Origin: an uncultured Oscillospiraceae bacterium
GTDB taxonomy: Bacteria > Bacillota > Clostridia > Oscillospirales > Acutalibacteraceae
DNA length: 29,190 nt
NCBI GenBank assembly: GCA_900543525.1
Contig: UQRS01000018.1
Coordinates: 1-29,190 of the forward strand
Direction of reading: 5' to 3'
The notes beneath the pieces were generated by a model. It was not told the origin of the DNA. It worked only from the letters and a program-made list of their open reading frames with translations, and did no database searches. The translations under genes were made by a program, and so were the position numbers. Below are positions 23,576-29,190 of this stretch, piece by piece; the first letter of the stretch is position 1, and the number at the start of each line of letters is the position of its first letter.

Positions 23576-26509
23576 ATGTTTGTTGGTATCGACGTGGGTT
23601 CCACCACGGTTAAGGTTGTCGTTCTGGACGACCGGAAGAATATTGTCTATAAATCCTACGACCGGCATTACTCCAAGGTGCGGGAGAAAACGGCCGAGAT
23701 GCTGCGTGCCGCCGCCCCGGTGCTGGAGGGGCAGCCGGTCAGGGTGGCCATTACCGGCTCGGCCGGACTCGGCGTGGCCAAGGCGGCCGGCATCGACTTC
23801 GTGCAGGAGGTTTTCGCCTGCGCGGGTGCGGTGGAGCGGGACTATCCCGACGCCGACGCCGTGGTCGAGCTGGGCGGCGAGGATGCCAAGATTATCTTTT
23901 TCAAGGGCGGCCTGGAGGAGCGGATGAACGGCTCCTGCGCAGGCGGAACCGGCGCCTTTATCGATCAGATGGCCACGCTGCTCGGCATTACGGTTGACGA
24001 GCTTGACCGCCTCTCTCTGCAGCATGAGAAGATTTACTCGATCGCCTCCCGCTGCGGGGTGTTTGCCAAAACCGACATTCAGCCCCTGCTCAATCAGGGC
24101 GCGAAGAAGGAGGATATTTCGGCCTCCATCCTGCAGGCGGTTGTGGACCAGACGGTTGCAGGCCTCGCCCAGGGGCGGAAGATCGAGGGGAAGGTGATCT
24201 TCCTCGGCGGGCCGCTGTTTTTCCTGGCGGGACTCCGCGACCGGTTTCAGAAAACGCTGAAGCTGGATGACGAGCATGCCGTTTTCCCGAAAAACGGCGA
24301 CTGCTTCGTCGGGTACGGCGCGGCGCTTTACGCCGCAAATCTGCAGGACACGTCGTATGAGGAGGTTCTGCAGAAGATTGAAAGCGCCACCGAGGTAAAG
24401 ACCGAGTCAATCACCCTCTCGCCTCTTTTCAACTCGGATGAGGAGTATGCCGCTTTCCGGGCGCGCCATGCCAAGGCCGACGCCCCGCGGCGGGAGCTTG
24501 CCTCCTACACCGGGAAGGCCTATCTCGGCATTGACGCCGGCTCGACCACGACCAAGCTGGCGCTTTTGTCCGAGGACGACGCGCTTTTGTACAGCTACTA
24601 CGCCTCCAACAACGGCAACCCCGTCTCGGTCGTAAAGACCCAGCTGGAGGAGATTTACAAGGCCATCGGCGACCGGGTCACCATCGCCGGTGCGGCGGTG
24701 ACCGGCTATGGCGAGGATCTGATCAAAAACGCCTTTAACTGCGACCTCGGCCTTGTGGAGACGGTCGCCCACCTGAATGCCGCCCGCCATTTCAACCCCG
24801 ATGTTGACTTTATCATGGACATCGGCGGGCAGGATATGAAATGCTTTAAAATCCGAAACGGCGCGGTCGACAGCATCATGCTGAATGAGGCCTGCTCCTC
24901 CGGCTGCGGCTCGTTTTTGGAGACTTTTGCAAAAGCCCTCGGCTACACCATCGCCGATTTTGCCGCGCTGGGACTGAAGGCCAAGCACCCGGTCGACCTC
25001 GGCTCCCGCTGTACCGTGTTTATGAACTCCTCGGTCAAGCAGGCGCAGAAGGAAGGCGCCACGGTAGAGGATATTTCTGCCGGCCTTTCGATGAGCGTGG
25101 TCAAGAACGCGATTTATAAGGTCATCCGTGCCAGCCATGCCGACGATCTGGGAAAACACCTGGTCGTGCAGGGCGGTACCTTCCTCAACGACGCCGTCCT
25201 TCGCAGCTTTGAGCTGGAGATGGGGCGGGAGGTTACCCGGCCGGTCATCTCGGGCATTATGGGAGCGTTCGGCGCTGCGCTGGCCGCGAAGGAGCTGGGC
25301 CTTGCGCGCTCGGCCATCATCGGGCCGGAAGAGTTGGCGGCGTTTGTGCACACCTCCCGTCCGGCCGTATGTAAGCAGTGCACCAACCGCTGCAACCTGA
25401 CGATCAACGAATTTTCCGGTGGCCGGAAGTTTATCTCGGGCAACCGGTGCGAACGCGGCCTCGGCAAATCCAAATCAACCGGCCTGCCGGATATGTATAA
25501 GTTCAAGCACGACTTCTTCCGCTCTCTGCCCGCAGTGGGGGAGGGGAAAACCGGCGCGCGGGGCAAAATCGGCCTCCCGATGGGGCTGAATATGTATGAG
25601 AACCTGCCCTTCTGGCACGCGTTTTTCACCACGCTGGATTTTGAGATTGTGCTTTCTCCCGATTCCAACCGGAAAATCTACATCAAGGGACAGTATACCA
25701 TCCCCTCGGACACGGTCTGCTATCCCGCCAAGCTGATGCATGGACATATTGAGGCGCTGCTGGATGCGGGGGTCGACACCATTTTTTATCCCTGCCTGCC
25801 CTACAATTTTGATGAGGGGCTGGGGGATAACCATTACAACTGCCCGGTTGTGGCCTACTACCCCGAGCTTTTGCAGGCCAACGTCGAGCGCCTGCGGGAC
25901 AAACGGTTTTTGATGCCCTACTTCGGCCTGCATCGCAAGAAGGATTTCAAAAAGCGGGCGGAGGGCTATTTCGCCGATGAGTTCGGCATTCCCAAGGCGG
26001 AGGTGGCCGCCGCCGCCGACAAGGCGTACGCCGCCTATGACCTCTACCGCAAAACGGTAGAGGAGGAGGGCCGCCGCATCATCGAGCAGGCCAGAGCCAG
26101 CGGCCGGAAGATTATCGTCCTGGCCGGGCGGCCGTACCATGTCGATCCGGAGATCAACCACGGCATCAACTCTCTGCTGACCTCCTTCGGCCTGTGCGTG
26201 GTGACCGAGGACGCGGTCGCCCACCTGATGCCCAAGTCTCCGACCCATGTGCTCAACCAGTGGACCTATCACAGCCGCCTCTACAGCGCCGCGCGCTATG
26301 TCGCCACGCAGCCGGACATGGAACTGATCCAGCTCGTCTCCTTCGGGTGCGGCATTGACGCCATCACCGGGGACGAGGTGCGCGAAATTCTGGAGAGCAG
26401 CGGCAAGCTGTATACCCAGATCAAGATTGATGAAATTTACAATCTGGGCGCGGTGAAGATTCGTATACGCAGTCTGCTCGCCGCCAGCGAGAAAAAGGAG
26501 AATCATTAG
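23576..26509 (+). CDS. Double acyl-CoA dehydratase activase-type ATPase with DUF2229 region
   Basis: A 977-residue protein with two BcrAD/BadFG-type ATPase domains. Domain 1 (1-255) has GIDVGSTTVK, GGEDAK and cluster-type Cys121 (SCAGGTGAF) and Cys160 (SRCGVFAK). Domain 2 (315-575) has GIDAGSTTTK, GGQDMK, Cys440 (ACSSGCGSF) and Cys479 (SRCTVFMN). In both, the cysteines are 39 apart, the spacing in HgdC-type activators where two subunits share one [4Fe-4S] cluster. A four-Cys segment follows (Cys599, 602, 606, 625), then DUF2229 (about 663-880) with CYPAKLMHGH and YPCLPYNF. It is inferred to be an ATP-driven electron donor. The target is unknown. It ends one codon before the next gene. Confidence 0.9.
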   Translation: MFVGIDVGSTTVKVVVLDDRKNIVYKSYDRHYSKVREKTAEMLRAAAPVLEGQPVRVAITGSAGLGVAKAAGIDFVQEVFACAGAVERDYPDADAVVELGGEDAKIIFFKGGLEERMNGSCAGGTGAFIDQMATLLGITVDELDRLSLQHEKIYSIASRCGVFAKTDIQPLLNQGAKKEDISASILQAVVDQTVAGLAQGRKIEGKVIFLGGPLFFLAGLRDRFQKTLKLDDEHAVFPKNGDCFVGYGAALYAANLQDTSYEEVLQKIESATEVKTESITLSPLFNSDEEYAAFRARHAKADAPRRELASYTGKAYLGIDAGSTTTKLALLSEDDALLYSYYASNNGNPVSVVKTQLEEIYKAIGDRVTIAGAAVTGYGEDLIKNAFNCDLGLVETVAHLNAARHFNPDVDFIMDIGGQDMKCFKIRNGAVDSIMLNEACSSGCGSFLETFAKALGYTIADFAALGLKAKHPVDLGSRCTVFMNSSVKQAQKEGATVEDISAGLSMSVVKNAIYKVIRASHADDLGKHLVVQGGTFLNDAVLRSFELEMGREVTRPVISGIMGAFGAALAAKELGLARSAIIGPEELAAFVHTSRPAVCKQCTNRCNLTINEFSGGRKFISGNRCERGLGKSKSTGLPDMYKFKHDFFRSLPAVGEGKTGARGKIGLPMGLNMYENLPFWHAFFTTLDFEIVLSPDSNRKIYIKGQYTIPSDTVCYPAKLMHGHIEALLDAGVDTIFYPCLPYNFDEGLGDNHYNCPVVAYYPELLQANVERLRDKRFLMPYFGLHRKKDFKKRAEGYFADEFGIPKAEVAAAADKAYAAYDLYRKTVEEEGRRIIEQARASGRKIIVLAGRPYHVDPEINHGINSLLTSFGLCVVTEDAVAHLMPKSPTHVLNQWTYHSRLYSAARYVATQPDMELIQLVSFGCGIDAITGDEVREILESSGKLYTQIKIDEIYNLGAVKIRIRSLLAASEKKENH

Positions 26510-27841
26510 ATGGCAGAGCTTGTCTATGACAAAAACGGACGTCTCCTCTTTACCGAGGAGATGAAGAAGGAATACACCATTTTGATGCCGCAGATGCTGC
26601 CGGTGCACTTCAGCATGATGAAAAAATGTCTGGAGCTGGAGGGATTCAAATGCGACATGCTGACCTCCAACCACCGGGGCATTGTCGACACCGGGCTGAA
26701 ATACGTCCACAACGACACCTGCTACCCGGCGCTGCTGGTAATCGGTCAGCTGATTGAAGCGGTCGAGTCCGGCCGCTACGATCCGCACAAGGTCGCCCTG
26801 ATCATCACGCAGACCGGCGGCGGCTGCCGTGCCTCCAACTACATACACCTGCTGCGCAAGGCGCTGAAAAAGGCGGGGCTTGAGTATGTGCCGGTCATTT
26901 CCCTCAACCTGTCGGGGCTGGACAAAAATCCGGGATTTAAGGTGGGGCTCAAATTCCTCATCCGGATGATTTACGCCATGATGTACGGTGATATGATCGT
27001 GCAGATGGCCAACCAGTGCCGCCCGTATGAGCTGGAGCAGGGGGCGACGCAGCGCACGATTGACAAATGGGTGGACGAGCTGGTCGAGCAGTTCAAGGAT
27101 TTGAAAGGGGTCACAAAAAAATCCTTTTTGCAGAATCTTGACGCCATCGCCGACGATTTTGCCGCCATCCCCGTCACGGGGGAGAAGAAGATCCGTGTCG
27201 GCGTCGTGGGGGAGATTTATATCAAATACTCTCCGCTCGGCAACAATAATCTGGAGGATTTCCTCCTGGCGGAAGGGTGCGAGCCGGTTGTGCCCGGCCT
27301 GATCGACTTCGCCATATTCAAGACAAACAACCGGGTGGTCGACGTCGAGCTGTACGGCGGAAATCCCTTTAAGCGGCTGGTCTGCACCATTCTTCAGAAG
27401 TTTATGGAAAAACGGCAGAAATGGCTGATCGCCGCGATCAGAAAGAAGCCGCGTTTCTGCGCGCCCGAGCCGTTTTCGGAGATTTATAAAAAAATCCCCG
27501 GGTATCTCGGCTATGGCAACAAGATGGGGGAGGGCTGGCTTCTGACCGGCGAGATGCTCGAGCTGATCGACGACGGCATCACCAACATTGTCTGTACCCA
27601 GCCGTTCGGCTGTCTGCCCAACCACATTGCCGGAAAAGGCATGGTTCGTGCGATCAAGAACCGCCATCCGGAGGCGAACATTGTCGCCATTGACTACGAT
27701 CCCGGCGCGACTCGGATCAATCAGGAAAACCGCATCAAGCTGATGCTGGCCAACGCCCGCATGATGGCCGAGAAGCAGGCCGCCGCGCAAAAAGCGGAAG
27801 AAGGCACAGCCTCTTCCAAACGGGAGACGGTCGGTGCCTGA
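26510..27841 (+). CDS. HgdB-like 2-hydroxyacyl-CoA dehydratase-family protein, partner of the activase
   Basis: A 443-residue protein related to dehydratase component subunits. Conserved-looking cysteine motifs are NDTCYPALLVIGQ (Cys71), TQTGGGCRASNY (Cys106) and CTQPFGCLPNHIAGKG near residue 362-377, likely iron-sulfur ligands. It begins immediately after the TAG of the preceding gene, in the same frame, with AAGGAG 9 nt upstream. In many Clostridia the equivalent of both genes is one polypeptide of about 1400 residues. The Lys/Glu-rich C-terminal tail (about 425-443) looks unstructured. The substrate is not predictable. No acyl-CoA pathway genes lie beside it. Confidence 0.87.
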   Translation: MAELVYDKNGRLLFTEEMKKEYTILMPQMLPVHFSMMKKCLELEGFKCDMLTSNHRGIVDTGLKYVHNDTCYPALLVIGQLIEAVESGRYDPHKVALIITQTGGGCRASNYIHLLRKALKKAGLEYVPVISLNLSGLDKNPGFKVGLKFLIRMIYAMMYGDMIVQMANQCRPYELEQGATQRTIDKWVDELVEQFKDLKGVTKKSFLQNLDAIADDFAAIPVTGEKKIRVGVVGEIYIKYSPLGNNNLEDFLLAEGCEPVVPGLIDFAIFKTNNRVVDVELYGGNPFKRLVCTILQKFMEKRQKWLIAAIRKKPRFCAPEPFSEIYKKIPGYLGYGNKMGEGWLLTGEMLELIDDGITNIVCTQPFGCLPNHIAGKGMVRAIKNRHPEANIVAIDYDPGATRINQENRIKLMLANARMMAEKQAAAQKAEEGTASSKRETVGA

Positions 27842-27908
27842 TGACGGTCGGGGGCTGAGGAAGCCCTCCTTTCTGCCGCCGCCTTTAAAGCTTTCCTAAA
27901 AAAATCGG

Positions 27909-27950
27909 ACGGCCGAAGCCTCTTCTTTTCGCAAAGGAGACTTCGGCCGT
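27909..27950. terminator. GC-rich hairpin, probable terminator
   Basis: ACGGCCGAAG (27909-27918) pairs with CTTCGGCCGT (27941-27950), with more pairs inside. The plus-strand tail is only TTT. On the minus strand seven T follow after a 4-nt gap. It lies 68 nt after the HgdB-like gene. Confidence 0.6.
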
Positions 27951-28016
27951 TTCCCGCGCTGACAGTGTGGCCGGAGCGGGTGGCTTTACAAAAAGAAAAT
28001 TTGTCTTTCTCAAAAT

Positions 28017-28068
28017 AAAAAAGTCAGCGATCCCTTAAGCATACAGCCGAAGGATCGCTGACTTTTTT
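28017..28068. terminator. Bidirectional intrinsic terminator
   Basis: AAGTCAGCGATCC (28021-28033) pairs perfectly with GGATCGCTGACTT (28052-28064), flanked by six A on the left and six T on the right. It serves both the plus-strand activase operon and the minus-strand secreted-protein gene that converge here. Confidence 0.9.
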
Positions 28069-28110
28069 AAGCTTTTTATAAAATTTGCCGGCGGCAGCTG
28101 CCCGCTTTTT

Positions 28111-28800
28111 TTAATAGGAAAGCGCCGGACCGGTGAGGTCGGCCGCAAGATTCGGGCCGGCGGCCGACAGCTGCGCGGTCGGGGTCACTTCCGCCCGGAG
28201 AAGGTTGTAGCCGAAGGCCGATTTTGTGTTCTGCACAAAGGTGTAGGCAGCCTGAAGCTCTGTATCCTCCCCCCAAGGGGAGCAAAGGGTCAGCCGGACA
28301 TTGGCGGTGATCACGCCGTCCCGGCCGACCGACAGCGAGGTGATTTCACTGTCGATGGTATCATAGCCGCGGGGAATGATGTTGAAATACCCGCTCGGCG
28401 CACCGGCCGTGTATACCTCCGGCAGGGCGAGGGGGTCAAGCACCTTCCCATACAGATCATATATGAAGGAAATGACGTAGGACTGCCGAATGACGCGGTC
28501 GCCATTCTCCAGCGTCTCGGCCGAGTCGAGCAGAATTACCGAGGCCTCATCCACCAGCACGGCGTCGGATTCCAGGCAGTCGTCGAATACGCGGTTGAGC
28601 CGAATCAGCTGAGACAGCCGGGCGTAGAGCGCCGTGTCCGTCTCATTCAAAACGGCCGAAAGCTGCGCAGTCTCCGGCATGGAGGAGGCTGCGACCGGTG
28701 CCTCTGCCGCTTTCTCTTTCGCGGAGACGCCGCCCAGCGAGGTGAAGGTGAGCGCAGCAAATACAATCGTCGCCGCAATAATCAGTATGGTCCGTTTCAT
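28111..28800 (-). CDS. Secreted protein of unknown function
   Basis: A 229-residue protein I do not recognise. The start KRTILIIAATIVFAALTFTS is a signal peptide or membrane anchor, with a likely cleavage after VSA near residue 26. A small Ala/Pro linker follows. The rest alternates charged and aromatic stretches (SYVISFIYDLYGKV, GYFNIIPRGYDTIDSEITSLSV, ANVRLTLCSPWGEDTELQAAYTFVQ), suggesting a beta-rich extracellular domain. Cys pair count is low. I choose ATG 28800 with GGGAG about 12 nt upstream over the in-frame TTG at 28821. It is single, with its own operator-bearing promoter and a bidirectional terminator. Confidence 0.8.
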   Translation of the reverse strand: MKRTILIIAATIVFAALTFTSLGGVSAKEKAAEAPVAASSMPETAQLSAVLNETDTALYARLSQLIRLNRVFDDCLESDAVLVDEASVILLDSAETLENGDRVIRQSYVISFIYDLYGKVLDPLALPEVYTAGAPSGYFNIIPRGYDTIDSEITSLSVGRDGVITANVRLTLCSPWGEDTELQAAYTFVQNTKSAFGYNLLRAEVTPTAQLSAAGPNLAADLTGPALSY

Positions 28801-28835
28801 AAAGTCAGCCGCTCCCTTCAAAACTCTGTATTCTT

Positions 28836-28864
28836 ATTATATACAGTTTCGTCGAGGAAGTCGT
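28836..28864 (-). promoter_or_regulatory. Promoter with good -10 and poor -35, activator-type
   Basis: On the minus strand TATAAT (28841-28836) is preceded by CTGTA, and 17 nt upstream the -35 position reads ACGACT (28864-28859), only 3 of 6 to consensus. It lies directly downstream of the four TGTAA boxes. Confidence 0.65.
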
Positions 28865-28874
28865 TTCATCGCGA

Positions 28875-28911
28875 TTACAGTTGGATTACGGTTTGCTTAC
28901 AAACCGTTACA
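28875..28911 (-). promoter_or_regulatory. Four direct TGTAA-type boxes at 10-11 bp spacing (WalR/PhoP-like operator)
   Basis: Read on the minus strand: TGTAAC (28911-28906), TGTAAG (28901-28896), CGTAAT (28890-28885) and TGTAAT (28879-28874), at steps of 10, 11 and 11. WalR (YycF) sites in Firmicutes are TGTWAH-N5-TGTWAH, and PhoP sites are also 11-bp direct repeats, so an OmpR/PhoB-family regulator fits. A perfect ACGGTTTG-CTTA-CAAACCGT inverted repeat (28888-28907) overlaps the middle boxes. The array ends about 10 nt upstream of the -35 position. Confidence 0.65.
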
Positions 28912-29074
28912 TTTTGAAACTGTTTTTCCGGTATTTGGAGGATTGGGCAGCGAAGCGGCCGAACCGCTTTGTCTTGGATTTTCTGCGCGATGTTTTAAAG
29001 CCGCCTGACCGCGTATTTTCCGGGCGCTTGTACAGGGCGAGCGGATGATCCGCCGGAGGCGGTATCGCCGGCGG

Positions 29075-29101
29075 CCGGACAGACCGGACAGACCGGACAA
29101 A
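29075..29101. repeat. 9-bp tandem repeat, CCGGACAGA-type
   Basis: Two perfect CCGGACAGA units and one CCGGACAAA, followed by TCGG. A third short-period array in a gene-free stretch of this window. The surrounding 28912-29107 shows nothing else I can name. Confidence 0.75.
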
Positions 29102-29107
29102 TCGGAG

Positions 29108-29146
29108 AAAAAAGAAAAACCTGAAACCGTAGTGGTTTCAGGTTTT
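29108..29146 (-). terminator. Intrinsic terminator of the tRNA-Ala transcript
   Basis: On the minus strand AAAACCTGAAACC pairs perfectly with GGTTTCAGGTTTT around a 5-nt loop (29146-29116), followed by TCTTTTTT. It starts 3 nt after the tRNA CCA end. Confidence 0.9.
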
Positions 29147-29148
29147 CG

Positions 29149-29190
29149 TGGTGGAGATAAGCGGGATCGAACCGCTGACCTCTTGAATGC
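29149..29190 (-). tRNA. tRNA-Ala, 5' part cut off by the window (probably TGC anticodon)
   Basis: On the minus strand the visible part reads anticodon-loop end GCAT, stem strand TCAAG, variable loop AGGTC, T arm AGCGG-TTCGATC-CCGCT, acceptor TATCTCC, discriminator A and an encoded CCA (29151-29149). Only the last two anticodon bases, GC, are in the window, and every NGC anticodon is alanine. The wobble base is not visible, and TGC is the usual one with this body sequence. No rRNA sequence is present on this side. Confidence 0.85.

Noticed and set aside
25475..27790. 771-residue open frame opposite the activase pair
   Set aside because: Antisense shadow. It has no recognisable domain and crosses the boundary of two real genes.
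29108..29190. End of an rRNA operon
   Set aside because: The tRNA-Ala is followed directly by an intrinsic terminator rather than 23S sequence, so within this window there is no sign of rRNA.

Overview
The window is about 29 kb of moderately GC-rich DNA (coding regions look near 55-60% G+C by eye) from what is most likely an anaerobic, gut-type Firmicute of the Clostridia, Oscillospiraceae/Ruminococcaceae-like. The reasons are pyruvate formate-lyase with its activase under a ZTP riboswitch, a class 1B dihydroorotate dehydrogenase (PyrD plus FeS/FAD PyrK), a BMP-type nucleoside ABC transporter, a 2-hydroxyacyl-CoA dehydratase activase-like pair, sigma-A promoters of the TTGACA-N17-TATAAT type, and AGGAGG-like ribosome binding sites. 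Assignment below family level is inference. The gene set is mostly housekeeping and salvage metabolism. The less ordinary material is in the intergenic RNA and DNA structures.

Layout from left to right. (1) Positions 1-250: a partial tRNA-Arg(CCT), and just upstream of it the 5' half of a second, broken tRNA-Arg(CCT). Each has its own promoter, all on the minus strand. (2) 472-5823, minus strand: an AI-2E/PerM-type membrane protein, a 66-bp direct repeat, pflB-pflA behind a ZTP riboswitch with terminator and strong promoter, and a small CmpB-type membrane protein. (3) 6162-15725, plus strand, a long co-directional run: murI, a DUF1934 gene, argS, a YdcF-type gene, pyrC, pyrF, pyrK, pyrD, ruvX and cysK, linking cell-wall precursor supply, arginyl-tRNA charging, de novo pyrimidine synthesis, recombination/repair and cysteine synthesis. 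A regular set of three tandem hairpins precedes pyrF. (4) 15726-16173: a dense non-coding block with an 8-bp tandem repeat and several terminators separating convergent units. (5) 16174-21869, minus strand: xpt, a BMP-family lipoprotein, a fused ATPase-permease and a second permease, together a purine uptake and salvage operon. Its leader contains a promoter and two interlocked hairpins in a pseudoknot-like order, and I do not recognise the standard purine riboswitch in it. (6) 22616-27841, plus strand: a consensus promoter, an amidohydrolase, then a double activase-type protein and an HgdB-like protein separated only by one in-frame TAG. (7) 28111-29190, minus strand: a secreted protein of unknown function behind four 10-11 bp spaced TGTAA-type boxes (a WalR/PhoP-like operator), then a terminator and a partial tRNA-Ala.

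The most interesting points are the broken tRNA-Arg with a nearby substitute tRNA (a possible integration junction just outside the window), the interlocked xpt leader structure, the WalR/PhoP-like operator before an unknown secreted protein, the exact 17-nt periodic hairpin triplet before pyrF, the ATPase-permease fusion, and the in-frame split of the activase/dehydratase-like gene. I see no CRISPR array, no transposase and no obvious novel defence system.
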